Origin: Acinetobacter pragensis
GTDB taxonomy: Bacteria; Pseudomonadota; Gammaproteobacteria; Pseudomonadales; Moraxellaceae
Assembly: GCF_001605895.1 (NCBI RefSeq)
Contig: NZ_LUAW01000014.1
Location: 1-64,000 of the forward strand
Direction: 5' to 3'
DNA length: 64,000 bases
A program made the position numbers and the translations under genes. Every line of letters starts with the position of its first letter. Position 1 is the stretch's first letter. Below the pieces are notes generated by a model. It searched no databases, was not told the origin of the DNA, and saw only the letters and a program-made list of their open reading frames with translations. Positions 1 through 8,360 of this stretch are shown piece by piece.

Positions 1-1
1 T

Positions 2-361
2 GGCTTGGGCGGCACAAATACTGTTACTGCTGATTCAAGCTTTGAGATTCAAATTGGTCAAAAAGGTAATGATGCAGTCATTGGATCACGGTACAGCACG
101 CAGGCTGGCGGTACAGCTATTTCATCAAGCATTGGTGCTGTGAATGGCGGCGGTGCAGGTGCAACAGGCATTGGCGATGAACGTTGGTCTTATGGCGGCG
201 GTGGCGGCTCAGGTGGACGCTTAAAAGTTAAATATACGAATACGACTGAAGAAGTAGTCACATTTAATTTGTCAGTTGGAGCGAAAGGACAAGGCTGGAA
301 ATCTGGTGGCAATTCAGGCACTGATGGCGGTATTGGTTTTGCTATCGTTACTACGAGTTAA
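2..361 (+). CDS. Glycine-rich phage tail-fibre-like protein, C-terminal fragment (5' end outside window)
   Basis: The reading frame is open to the left edge, so only the last ~119 residues are visible. The TTG at position 5 is probably not the true start. The fragment is very rich in Gly, Ser, Thr and Asn, with GGGAG and GGGGGSGG runs, and ends in a beta-rich segment followed by TAA. Such composition is typical of the C-terminal domains of phage tail fibres and secreted adhesins. No catalytic motif is visible. The fibre assignment rests on composition only, not on a recognised domain. It lies about 260 bp from the 3' end of the 6S RNA gene and may mark the edge of a prophage or island. Confidence 0.45.
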   Translation, partial: GLGGTNTVTADSSFEIQIGQKGNDAVIGSRYSTQAGGTAISSSIGAVNGGGAGATGIGDERWSYGGGGGSGGRLKVKYTNTTEEVVTFNLSVGAKGQGWKSGGNSGTDGGIGFAIVTTS

Positions 362-617
362 AATGAAATAACTTTGCATCATTTGAAATGTGCGTGACAA
401 GGTAATTATCGCAAAAAAACGCCGAAATTATCTCGTCGCGCATCAGCTTAACGGCTAGCCGAAAAATTCTGTATATACAAGCATTACCCGCATTAATTGC
501 GCTAATAGTCTTGAATCTGGGGTTTTAGAATCTGGTCTTGGAAGAGGGGGATTTCGCTATTTTAAAGCGAAAAAGAGCAATTAAAATAATTATATGGTGT
601 TTTATTTTAAATAAGAA

Positions 618-800
618 ATAACTCCGAAGATGCCGCTGCATGTGTCGTTACCCTGAACCCGATGAGTTCAAGGTGGACGCGACGCATACTTGCTGGGTTA
701 CCTGCACGAAGGCAGGCATACACTCTAAATATGCAGAACACGATCCATAAGTGTTAGTATCGGCAGGGGAATAGACCCGCTGGCGAACACCTCAGAGTTA
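618..800 (-). ncRNA. ssrS: 6S RNA
   Basis: Read on the minus strand, this ~183-nt segment matches the landmarks of E. coli 6S RNA. It has a 5' CTCTGAGGTGTTCGCCAGCG block, a CCCCTGCCGATA block, then ACCTTGAAC with GGGTTCA, and a 3' GCGGCATCTTCGGAG block. The ends pair (AACTC with GAGTT). The zapA-ssrS order and orientation is also that of E. coli. 6S RNA mimics an open promoter and sequesters sigma-70 RNA polymerase in stationary phase. The ends are estimated from the pairing and from the promoter position. Confidence 0.93.
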
Positions 801-805
801 AGCCA

Positions 806-833
806 AGTATAACGGATAACGCCTGCTTGGCAA
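806..833 (-). promoter_or_regulatory. Sigma-70 promoter of 6S RNA
   Basis: On the minus strand a TTGCCA -35 (828-833) and a TATACT -10 (806-811) are separated by 16 bp. The -10 lies 5 bp before the inferred 5' end of the 6S RNA. Confidence 0.7.
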
Positions 834-897
834 ATATTTTGGTGGGTATAACTGTAAAGGAGTGTGCGATTGGTTGCGCTTTAGGCAAAAATCCAGC

Positions 898-1185
898 TTA
901 TTCCGCGAGACCTTCAGCTTCTTCTAAAATAGCCTGCAGCAGCCGTTCACAATGCTCATATTCTTGTAAGCTCTTGTTCATGCTGAGAACTTCCTGCATT
1001 AATTCCAGCGCAACCATAATAATTAGTTTGCTGGGCTCCATACGCGGCGCTTTGCGACGGAATTCATCATATTTATCGTTGAGCAGCTGGGCTGCGCGCT
1101 CTAAATCAGCCTGCTGACTGGCGGTTGTCGCTAAGCGGAAGTTATGGCCAAGGACTTTTAAATCGACAGCAATTTGTTCAGTCAT
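898..1185 (-). CDS. zapA: Cell division protein ZapA
   Basis: This 95-residue protein has the ZapA family layout. An N-terminal beta region (EQIAVDLKVLGHNFRL) is followed by helices and a C-terminal coiled coil rich in Leu and Glu. ZapA binds FtsZ and bundles protofilaments at the Z-ring. The position directly upstream of ssrS is the conserved gammaproteobacterial arrangement. Its start is 2 bp after the stop of the coiled-coil gene upstream, so the two are very likely co-transcribed. Length fits the family (about 100-110). Confidence 0.92.
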   Translation of the reverse strand: MTEQIAVDLKVLGHNFRLATTASQQADLERAAQLLNDKYDEFRRKAPRMEPSKLIIMVALELMQEVLSMNKSLQEYEHCERLLQAILEEAEGLAE

Positions 1186-1187
1186 GC

Positions 1188-1739
1188 TTAAACTTCCTCG
1201 TTTGCATCAGTTGGATGGGCCAATTGCTGAATTTCCTGCGCATGCTGGTCCTGAGCTGTACCTAAAATCGCTAGGCGCTGAATAATTGCCTCAACTTTGG
1301 CTTTAGCATGTTCATTTTTTTGCAATAAGCGCTGACGTTCTTGCTGCAAGGATTGAATTTCCTGCATCGCATGGCGCTGTTCGTTTTGCATTTTTTCTTT
1401 GACGACACGCAATTCATTACGTTCAGCCAAAATTTCCTGAAACCGGTTTTTTAAATCGGTGCAGCTTTTCTCCAGACGGCTGTAACGGTCGGCCAAAGAA
1501 GTTGCATCATTATTCAAATGCTGAAATTGAGAACGCGATTCGGTTAATTGCTCTGTCAGCGTGTCAATTTCTTCTTGTTTGTGCGTGATGATGCCGTTTT
1601 TATGCACAATTTGCGCATGATGCTGTTCACTTGCAGAATCTTTATCTTCTGCAAGTGAGGCGTTTTCACTTTCATAATGCGCAAGTTTCGTTTTTAAGAC
1701 GTTTAGATGCGCTTGCAGCCGCTGTAATTCTTCTAACAT
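1188..1739 (-). CDS. Coiled-coil protein upstream of zapA, possible ZapB-like partner
   Basis: The 183-residue product is almost entirely a charged coiled coil (heptads from MLEELQRL to residue ~150). It has no signal peptide or membrane segment, so it is cytoplasmic. The segment LLQKNEHAKAKVEAIIQRL near the C terminus resembles the short TIGR02449-type coiled-coil proteins encoded next to zapA in other Pseudomonadales. Those are about 70 residues, so this would be a version with a long N-terminal extension. I chose the ATG at 1739. A further-upstream frame start at 1844 would overlap the divergent gene's 5' end and adds non-coiled sequence. The 2-bp gap to zapA suggests a cell-division role. 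That role is inferred. Confidence 0.75.
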   Translation of the reverse strand: MLEELQRLQAHLNVLKTKLAHYESENASLAEDKDSASEQHHAQIVHKNGIITHKQEEIDTLTEQLTESRSQFQHLNNDATSLADRYSRLEKSCTDLKNRFQEILAERNELRVVKEKMQNEQRHAMQEIQSLQQERQRLLQKNEHAKAKVEAIIQRLAILGTAQDQHAQEIQQLAHPTDANEEV

Positions 1740-1803
1740 ATCGTGGTCGCACAGTATTGCAAACAAAGGTAATATATAAGAAGTATAGAGATTGGATAAA
1801 CGA

Positions 1804-2421
1804 ATGCAAGACGATATTTCAGGTTGGTCAGAATGGGACCGCAATTTTAGTGAAATCGAAGAGATTTCCAGCCCGAGCGAACTTCACGGCCTGCTGACAG
1901 GCATAGTCTGTGTAACGCAGGTGCCGACCCGTGAAGAGTGGCAGCAAATTTTAGCGACACTGGAAGTGACCGAAATCAGCGATGACGCAATTGCGATTCT
2001 GACAGATGAAACCGAAGACATTGCACATGCCTTGTCAGAAGATGAATTGGACTATCTGCCGCTGCTTCCTGATGATGAACACAGTTTGTCTGAACGCGTT
2101 CAAGCCCTTGCTGACTGGTGTGCAGGCGTGGTTTTAGGCTTTGGCTTGGCGTCTGGGCATTTGCGTGCAGAAGAGCAGGAATTGATTGAACATCTGCAGG
2201 ATGTGGCATCGGTTGAGTTTGATGAATCGGATGATGACGATGAAGGTGAAGAAAGCTATCAAGAGCTTTACGAATTTGTGCGCCTGATTCCTGTCAGCCT
2301 GTCGATGGGCCGTCAGAAAATTGAAGTGTCTGAAAGTCCGCTTTTGCAGCTGTTTTCTGCCCAAAAATCGGCTGATGCAAATAATGTTGTAGAAATGTTT
2401 ACACCGCACCGTCCAAGCTGA
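1804..2421 (+). CDS. ygfB: UPF0149 (YgfB/YecA) family protein
   Basis: This is a 205-residue acidic, helical protein. It has the family signature SELHGLLTGIVC near the N terminus, LPDDEHSLSERVQALADWCAGVVLGFGL in pieces mid-protein, and an acidic DESDDDDEGEES stretch before the second helical half. The family is found in front of pepP and the ubi genes in many gammaproteobacteria, as here. In Pseudomonas a YgfB homologue modulates beta-lactamase and cell-wall-recycling gene expression. Whether this copy does so is unknown. The ATG at 1804 is preferred over a TTG four codons upstream. It diverges from the zapA operon. Confidence 0.88.
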   Translation: MQDDISGWSEWDRNFSEIEEISSPSELHGLLTGIVCVTQVPTREEWQQILATLEVTEISDDAIAILTDETEDIAHALSEDELDYLPLLPDDEHSLSERVQALADWCAGVVLGFGLASGHLRAEEQELIEHLQDVASVEFDESDDDDEGEESYQELYEFVRLIPVSLSMGRQKIEVSESPLLQLFSAQKSADANNVVEMFTPHRPS

Positions 2422-2478
2422 TTTTGGGCGTTTAATTTCACTTTTACCATTTAATCAAGAGCCATAAGAAGTATTCAG

Positions 2479-3801
2479 ATGAAGAAATTAACTCAAGCTG
2501 ATTTTCAGGAACGCCGCGATATCCTTGCGGGAGAAATGGGGCTGCGCAGCATTGCGATCATTGCAACCAGTCCTGTTGCTATGCGCAACCGCGATGCAGA
2601 CTATAAATTCCGAGCGGACAGCAGTTTCTTTTATCTGACTGGCTTTGCAGAACCTGAAGCGGTCGCCGTGATTGAAACCTTTGACAGCGAAGAAGATGGC
2701 TATACCTACAGCTTGTTCTGCCGTGAACGCGACCGTGAAATGGAAATTTGGAATGGCTACCGCGCAGGTGTTGACGGTGCCGTCGATGACTATGAAGCAG
2801 ATGAAGCCTATGCCATCGATTTGCTGGACGAAGAAATTCTTGAAAAATTACTGAACAAAGACAAATTGTTTTACCGCATAGGTCAGCAGGCTGAATTTGA
2901 TGCGCGTGTTGCCAAATGGATTGCCGCTGCAAGCGGCGAATCCCGCAAGGGCGCATCTGCACCCGCTCAGGTGATTCAGCTGGACCGCATTGTTGATGAG
3001 CTGCGTTTGCATAAATCTGATGATGAATTAGCGCTCATGCAGCTTGCATCTGATATTTCTGCAGAAGCGCATACCCGCGCGATGCAAACAGTCAAACCGG
3101 GCATGATGGAATACACGCTGGAAGCCGAACTGAATTATATTTTTGGTAAAAATGGCTGTGTGCCTTCATATAACAGCATTGTCGGCGGCGGTGAAAACGG
3201 CTGCATTCTGCATTATGTGGAAAACGACAAAGAGCTGAAAGATGGGGATTTGGTGCTGATTGATGCGGCTTGTGAATATCAGCTGTATGCTTCCGATATT
3301 ACCCGGACTTTTCCGGTAAATGGTAAATTCAGTCCAGAGCAAAAAGCGCTGTATGAGATTATTCTTAAAGCGCAGATTGCAGCCATTGAGGCCGTGAAAA
3401 TAGGCAACTCCTATAAAGAGCCGCATAATGTCGCAGTACGCATTATGGTTCAAGGCTTGCTGGATTTAGGCCTGATGCAGGGCGATATTGAAGACATTAT
3501 TCAGAAAGAAGCTTACCGTCAATTTTATATGCACGGTACAGGCCACTGGCTGGGCATGGATGTGCATGATGTCGGTTCATATAAGCAAGACGGTGCATGG
3601 CGTGCTTATGAAGAGGGCATGGTGGTGACCGTTGAGCCGGGTCTTTATATTGCGCCAGACGATGAAACTGTGGATGAAAAATGGCGCGGGATCGGCATCC
3701 GTATTGAAGATGATGTGGCAGTAACCAAAGCTGGTCCGCGTGTATTGACAGCGGCTGTCGTGAAATCTGTAGAAGAGATTGAAGCCTTGATGGCGAAGTA
3801 A
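2479..3801 (+). CDS. pepP: Xaa-Pro aminopeptidase (PepP)
   Basis: A 440-residue M24B metallopeptidase that removes N-terminal residues linked to proline. The N-terminal aminopeptidase-P domain (FRADSSFFYLTGF) is followed by the pita-bread catalytic domain. The five metal ligands fall where expected: D262 and D273 (LIDAACEYQLYASDITRTF), H356 (HGTGHWLGMDVHD), E386 (TVEPGLY) and E410 (IRIEDDV). Length equals the E. coli enzyme (~441). It follows the UPF0149 gene by 57 bp, probably in one transcript, and ends in a clear terminator. That terminator separates it from ubiH, unlike the continuous E. coli operon. Confidence 0.96.
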   Translation: MKKLTQADFQERRDILAGEMGLRSIAIIATSPVAMRNRDADYKFRADSSFFYLTGFAEPEAVAVIETFDSEEDGYTYSLFCRERDREMEIWNGYRAGVDGAVDDYEADEAYAIDLLDEEILEKLLNKDKLFYRIGQQAEFDARVAKWIAAASGESRKGASAPAQVIQLDRIVDELRLHKSDDELALMQLASDISAEAHTRAMQTVKPGMMEYTLEAELNYIFGKNGCVPSYNSIVGGGENGCILHYVENDKELKDGDLVLIDAACEYQLYASDITRTFPVNGKFSPEQKALYEIILKAQIAAIEAVKIGNSYKEPHNVAVRIMVQGLLDLGLMQGDIEDIIQKEAYRQFYMHGTGHWLGMDVHDVGSYKQDGAWRAYEEGMVVTVEPGLYIAPDDETVDEKWRGIGIRIEDDVAVTKAGPRVLTAAVVKSVEEIEALMAK

Positions 3802-3819
3802 GTTTAAATTTTAAAAAGG

Positions 3820-3843
3820 CCCGATCAGATGATCGGGTTTTTA
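3820..3843 (+). terminator. Rho-independent terminator of pepP
   Basis: A 7-bp stem CCCGATC/GATCGGG with a 4-nt loop is followed by a five-T run, 18 bp after the pepP stop. Confidence 0.85.
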
Positions 3844-3875
3844 TTTCGTATAACAGCCATTATGTTAAATGGATG

Positions 3876-4607
3876 TTACTTCCAAAATAAAATTTTCTGA
3901 AAAAAGCTTTTTTTCTGTGTATTTGGAATTAACTGATTCTCAGCAATCTCCCCATAGCCTAGAGTAATTTTGTTCTCTATGTCATAAAAATCATTAATCA
4001 AATCAAAACCTAGATATTTATTTGATAAGTCACTTAGCAACTGTCTGGCTAAATGGTTGGTGGAATAATCTATAGAGCCAACATAATAAAATTTATAATA
4101 ATTTTCCCATTCTTCAATGTCATCCAAGGAAAATTTTGGATCTGTTATAATTTCTTCTTTCCATTCATCACCTTCTTGATATTCATATTCATAACCTACT
4201 GATGCGTTAAGCCATTCTTTTTCAAAGTCTTGAGGTTCTCCATCCTGATAAAAAGCTTGATCTTCACATTCAGTAACTCTTCTAATTTCTATATTATTTT
4301 TAAATATCAAATAACTAGCTGCATTAGAACTATCCACACATTCAAAAAATATTACCCAATCATTCAATGAAGATTTTTTAAGCCTTTCATTCCATAAATC
4401 CTTATCTTGATAAGCAGAGAAGAAAAAGTTGTGGTTATGGATAATGACCAAGTTATCTTTAATAAACTCTAATTCAATAGTTTCATTTGCTTTCAAATTA
4501 GGTTCTAAAATTTCAAAGTCTTTTTCAGTCCAATTGTTAATTAAGTCAACTATTTCTTCTAAATTATCTTTAAAGGGAAATATCATCCCACCAGATCTAT
4601 AGCCCAT
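3876..4607 (-). CDS. Low-GC orphan protein of unknown function
   Basis: I do not recognise this 243-residue protein. It is strongly acidic and aromatic (EYEYQEGDEWKEE, EEWENYYKFYY), has no signal peptide or membrane segment, and ends in a basic tail (KKSFFQKILFWK). Base composition is clearly lower in GC than the flanking pepP and ubiH genes, and it sits in an A/T-rich pocket on the opposite strand. This suggests acquisition by transfer. Acidic, soluble, lonely proteins of this kind are often orphan immunity proteins of polymorphic toxins, but no specific family motif supports that here. An alternative start is the ATG at 4586. Confidence 0.7.
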   Translation of the reverse strand: MGYRSGGMIFPFKDNLEEIVDLINNWTEKDFEILEPNLKANETIELEFIKDNLVIIHNHNFFFSAYQDKDLWNERLKKSSLNDWVIFFECVDSSNAASYLIFKNNIEIRRVTECEDQAFYQDGEPQDFEKEWLNASVGYEYEYQEGDEWKEEIITDPKFSLDDIEEWENYYKFYYVGSIDYSTNHLARQLLSDLSNKYLGFDLINDFYDIENKITLGYGEIAENQLIPNTQKKSFFQKILFWK

Positions 4608-5051
4608 AATTATTAATTTATTTTGATTAAAAATTTATTTTATCAAAAATTAAGGTTTCCTAAAATTAACATAATACGCGTTATATGGAATGATTTTTTA
4701 TTCTATATGAATCAAAATCTTAACTCTAGTCTTAAAGCCTAATTAGGAATGATTGGGTTTTTTAAATGATTTATCATGCTTTATGTTTGTTATTTGATCA
4801 ACTCTCTGCGTGTTTGATGAGTTTACTTAAATAATTTGCTAACTATTTAGGACGCATTAAATCATCAAAAAAGATTGAGTTTAGGCTTAGCCATTTGCAA
4901 ACTATGACGTGATTAAGTACAAAACCCAACAACAAATTTCTAATTCATTATAAAAATGCATGTCCTTGATGTAATATAAAATCCATTACAGATTATACGT
5001 ATTTCGAATGAATCTCCTGAATTCGAATACCTGATAAAAAAGGATGAAAGC
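4608..5051. other. A/T-rich intergenic region before ubiH
   Basis: No coding frame or RNA is visible in 444 bp. The only structure I see is an imperfect inverted repeat near 4998-5027 (GTATTTCGAAT and ATTCGAATAC), just upstream of the ubiH ribosome-binding site (AAAAAGGATG). The low GC matches the neighbouring orphan gene, so the imported segment may span about 3.85-5.0 kb. Confidence 0.5.
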
Positions 5052-6260
5052 ATGCAGCAAGAAGTCATTATTGTTGGCGGCGGTATGGTCGGACTCAGTC
5101 TGGCGCTTATGTTGGCAAAGGCAAATATTGGCGTGAAGCTGCTCGAAGCCATTCAATATCCAAATTATGATGATGCCAATCTTGCCCCTTACCATTCCAG
5201 TTTCGATGCGCGAAACAGCGCACTGTCGCGCCGCACTGTGCAAATCTATCAAGAGTTGGGGCTGTGGGAGGCCTTGCAGGAACACGCAACGCCAATTTAT
5301 GAAGTTCACATTACAGAGCAGGGAAGTTTCGGTAAAGCCCGCTTAACAGCAGAACAGGAAAAAGTCGAAAGCTTTGGACAAGTCATTGAAAATGCATGGC
5401 TGGGCCGTGTACTGCTGCAGCAGGTTAAACAAGAAGCTTTGATTGAACTGATTGATGGCGTGCAAGTGACCTCTTTAACCCAAGATGCAGATTGGGCATA
5501 TATCGAAGCCATCCGCGGAGCAGAAAAGATTGCACTGCAGTCAAAATTAGTGATTGCGGCTGATGGCCGCGATTCCTTCTGCCGCAAAGCTTTAGGCATT
5601 GGCGCATCTGAACATGATTATAATCAAGTGGCGATTGTCACCACTGTGCAAACTTCAAAACCGCACAGCCATGTTGGCTTTGAGCGTTTCAGCCCGCTGG
5701 GGCCTTTAGCCTTGCTGCCATTGCCGGGTGAATACCGCCGCTCTGTGGTATGGCCTGTGCAAAAAGGTACAGAAGGTGAATGGCTGGGTGATGAAAATGA
5801 CCAGCACTTCTTAGAGGCCTTGCAGCAGACTTATGGCGACCGTGCAGGAAAATTCCAAAAAACCGGTAAACGCTTTAGTTTCCCATTATCTCAAGTGCTC
5901 GCAGAGAAACAGGCTGTAGGCCGTGTGGTGCTGATGGGCAACGCTGCGCATACCATTCATCCGGTTGCAGGGCAGGGTTTTAACTTGTGTATGCGCGATG
6001 CTTATGTGCTGCGCCGTTATTTAATCGAGCAAAATACCCAAGGTTCAGATTTGGGAGATGCCGCGATGCTGCAGGATTATGAAAAATCCCGCCTGACCGA
6101 TCAGCAGCGTGTGATCAAATTCTGTGATTCTGTGGTACGCGGTTTCAGCAATCAAAATCCAATCTTAAAATTGATCCGCAATACAGGGTTGGTCGCCTTT
6201 GATACCATTCCGGGCATTAAGCCCCTGGTCGCCAATTATGCAATGGGGCTGAAAGCATGA
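5052..6260 (+). CDS. ubiH: 2-octaprenyl-6-methoxyphenyl hydroxylase, UbiH family
   Basis: A 402-residue class A flavoprotein monooxygenase of ubiquinone biosynthesis. The dinucleotide-binding motif VGGGMVGLSLALML lies at residues ~7-20. The UbiH-type FDARNSALS segment follows, then a central DG motif (VIAADGRDSFCRKAL) and the C-terminal FAD motif GNAAHTIHPVAGQGFNL. The PF-type order and the ARLTAEQ...FGQVIENAWLG region fit UbiH better than UbiI/UbiF. It overlaps the following hydroxylase by four bases (ATGA), so the two are translationally coupled. It is membrane-associated through the Ubi complex. Confidence 0.92.
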   Translation: MQQEVIIVGGGMVGLSLALMLAKANIGVKLLEAIQYPNYDDANLAPYHSSFDARNSALSRRTVQIYQELGLWEALQEHATPIYEVHITEQGSFGKARLTAEQEKVESFGQVIENAWLGRVLLQQVKQEALIELIDGVQVTSLTQDADWAYIEAIRGAEKIALQSKLVIAADGRDSFCRKALGIGASEHDYNQVAIVTTVQTSKPHSHVGFERFSPLGPLALLPLPGEYRRSVVWPVQKGTEGEWLGDENDQHFLEALQQTYGDRAGKFQKTGKRFSFPLSQVLAEKQAVGRVVLMGNAAHTIHPVAGQGFNLCMRDAYVLRRYLIEQNTQGSDLGDAAMLQDYEKSRLTDQQRVIKFCDSVVRGFSNQNPILKLIRNTGLVAFDTIPGIKPLVANYAMGLKA

Positions 6261-7501
6261 ATATGAATAATGATCAGGTTTTGGATGCGGTCATTATTGG
6301 CGGCGGTTTGGTGGGCGGCTTAGCCGCGCTGCTGTTAGCGCAAGGCGGTGTGCAGGCGACAGTCTTGGATGCAGCGCCGATATTGGACGCGCCAAAAAAA
6401 TTAGCCGAGGCCAATCCGCGTGTACTGGCGCTCAGTCAAGCGACCATACATATGCTGAAAACAGCCGGGGTATGGGATAAGCTGGCGCGCCAGATGCCTT
6501 ACAGCGGCATGCAGGTGTGGAATAAAAACGGCTATGGCGAAATCAATTTCGGGCAGCCGTCTGAGCATGCGCCGAGCGCTGAACAGGCGCTGGGCTCGAT
6601 GGTTGAGCCGAGCATTTTAAATCTCGCTATTCAGCAGCAAATGCTGGAACAGCTGCAGGACTACCGCACGCAAGTTAAAGTGACTCGTGTTGAAGAAGGT
6701 GTGGGCGTGTGGCATATACATCTTGCAGATGGTACGCAAATTAAAACGAAACTGGTAATTGGCGCTGACGGCGCAAACTCTTTTGTCCGAGAACAGGCGT
6801 TTATAGATTTAGATGTATTGGATTATAAGCAGGCAGGCATCAGCTGCGCGATCCGTACCGCACAGCCTCATCAGCATGTCGCGCGGCAGATTTTCTTGGA
6901 AACAGGGCCGCTGGCGTTCTTGCCGATGGCCAGCTTAAATCCAGCGCAAAATGGTCATTGGCAGTCAATTGTCTGGACCTTGCCGGAGGATTATGCCGAT
7001 GAATACGCTGCGCTGCCTGACGCTGAGTTTAAGGCATTATTAACCCGCGAAAGCCATCACATGCTGGGTGAAGTGCTGGAAGCAACGCCGCGCGCCAAAT
7101 TTCCGCTGAAGGCGCGCGCGGCGCAGCAGTATGTAAAAGCCGGTTTAGCGCTGATTGGCGATGCCGCTCATGTGATTCATCCGTTGGCAGGTCAGGGTGT
7201 GAATATTGGCTGTCTGGATGCAGCTGTGCTGTGCGATGCGCTTTTGCATGACAAGGCGCGGGGCGTCTGGGCGCATGAGCAGACCTTAAAGCGCTATGAG
7301 CACCGCCGAAAAGGGCAAAATGATGCAATGATGCACAGCATGTCGGCTATTGGCTGGATGGAAACCGCCGCATTGTTTCCGGTGGTTTGGGCGCGCAATT
7401 TTGGCTTAAAGCAGGCCGAAAACCAGCAGATTCTTAAAGATGCTTTTATGGCTCAGGCCAACGGCTTAGCTGCTTTAAAAGAGACCCGTTATTGCGCATA
7501 A
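6257..7501 (+). CDS. ubiI: Ubiquinone biosynthesis flavin hydroxylase, UbiI/UbiF family
   Basis: A 414-residue paralogue of the preceding gene. It has an N-terminal IIGGGLVGGLAALLLAQGG motif, the mid-domain DG motif IGADGANSFVREQ, and the FAD motif GDAAHVIHPLAGQGVNIG. The GMQVWNKNGYGEINF segment and VARQIFLETGPLAFLPM resemble E. coli UbiI (VisC), which does the C5 hydroxylation. UbiF (C6) is the alternative. It overlaps ubiH by 4 bp. A second ATG two codons in could also be used. The order pepP-ubiH-ubiI is conserved in gammaproteobacteria. Confidence 0.87.
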   Translation: MNMNNDQVLDAVIIGGGLVGGLAALLLAQGGVQATVLDAAPILDAPKKLAEANPRVLALSQATIHMLKTAGVWDKLARQMPYSGMQVWNKNGYGEINFGQPSEHAPSAEQALGSMVEPSILNLAIQQQMLEQLQDYRTQVKVTRVEEGVGVWHIHLADGTQIKTKLVIGADGANSFVREQAFIDLDVLDYKQAGISCAIRTAQPHQHVARQIFLETGPLAFLPMASLNPAQNGHWQSIVWTLPEDYADEYAALPDAEFKALLTRESHHMLGEVLEATPRAKFPLKARAAQQYVKAGLALIGDAAHVIHPLAGQGVNIGCLDAAVLCDALLHDKARGVWAHEQTLKRYEHRRKGQNDAMMHSMSAIGWMETAALFPVVWARNFGLKQAENQQILKDAFMAQANGLAALKETRYCA

Positions 7502-7679
7502 GCTGAAATAGCGAGTTTTTTAAGCATCTGTAAATACAAGATTACGATTTTGATCAAAAAAGATACGATTTTTGAGTAATTAGCTCTATGCGAAAGCCAA
7601 AGAGATTGTTAAATTTCTTTTAAATCAAAATCAGGTTTTCGCCTGACCAGTACAAGCCGTCATTCGTGGGGAGAGCAAG

Positions 7680-7928
7680 ATGACAGATATGAATGATTAT
7701 GATGATGCAGAAGATTCTGCAGTCGATGATGATGAAGCGAAAGCTGCCGAAAAAGGCGCATCTGATTCAACTGAAGGCGCATCTGATGGTGATGTTGCAG
7801 AAGCGGAAACATTGACTGTAACTGCAAAGCTAAAACAGCGTCAGACTTTGGAAGATGAAGTGGCGGCATTTTTGGCGCGCGGCGGAAGAATCACCGAAGT
7901 GCCGCCAGACGAAGATGCCCGGGACTGA
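7680..7928 (+). CDS. Small acidic SutA-like protein
   Basis: An 82-residue protein with an N-terminal half almost wholly Asp, Glu, Ala and Ser, expected to be disordered. The conserved-looking C-terminal part (LKQRQTLEDEVAAFLARGG then ITEVPP) resembles Pseudomonas SutA, a small acidic RNA-polymerase-binding regulator of slow-growth transcription (FLSRGGKVQEI in that protein). This is inferred from layout and one short motif. The ribosome-binding site is GGGGAGAGCAAG. A strong terminator follows, so it is probably monocistronic. Confidence 0.75.
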   Translation: MTDMNDYDDAEDSAVDDDEAKAAEKGASDSTEGASDGDVAEAETLTVTAKLKQRQTLEDEVAAFLARGGRITEVPPDEDARD

Positions 7929-7934
7929 TTACTC

Positions 7935-7963
7935 AAAACACTGCTTTTATGCAGTGTTTTTCT
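7935..7963 (+). terminator. Terminator of the SutA-like gene
   Basis: An 8-bp stem AACACTGC/GCAGTGTT with a 6-nt loop is followed by a T-rich tract. It overlaps the 3' end of the convergent gene. Confidence 0.8.
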
Positions 7964-8360
7964 TTTGCGCAAATTTTTTGCTGATGGCATATAGCGGGTA
8001 TAAAACAAAATGGGCCAGCAGTATAAACATGCAGTTCATAATTAATGCTCCCCAGTAAGGCGGAGCGTGCATTGCGCCCATAAAGGCAATGAATGCTTGA
8101 AACACTAAAATCGCGCTGAGACAAATATAAGACCAATAGCGTGATGCTTTCCAAAAGGGAGTGAGGCGCAAGATGTTGCCGGCAATAAAGTAAATGGAAA
8201 AAATGCCGCAAGCCATGAACACGGCCTGAATATCCGGTGTCATCATCTGATCAAGCATATAATGCGGGTAAGGCTTAGAGCCGTAATATCCGATATGCAA
8301 TAAACCCAATAGCCACAGAACATTCAATAGATAAACAGGTTTTATTTTTGGTTTTTGCAT
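7947..8360 (-). CDS. Small four-helix membrane protein, unknown function
   Basis: A 137-residue hydrophobic protein with four predicted membrane segments, around residues 8-25, 47-67, 76-96 and 104-126. It has a basic C terminus (KKFAQKKNTA). No signature motif is recognised. It converges with the SutA-like gene, and its last five codons lie inside that gene's terminator. It is an inner-membrane protein with no evident operon partner. Confidence 0.72.
   Translation of the reverse strand: MQKPKIKPVYLLNVLWLLGLLHIGYYGSKPYPHYMLDQMMTPDIQAVFMACGIFSIYFIAGNILRLTPFWKASRYWSYICLSAILVFQAFIAFMGAMHAPPYWGALIMNCMFILLAHFVLYPLYAISKKFAQKKNTA

Noticed and set aside
1..600. A full prophage call at the left edge
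   Set aside because: Only one gene end is visible, with no integrase, capsid or attachment repeat in the window.
827..1117. Plus-strand frame of 96 codons opposite zapA
   Set aside because: It is an antisense shadow of zapA with no ribosome-binding site and a Ser/Cys-rich translation typical of the complementary strand of a real gene.
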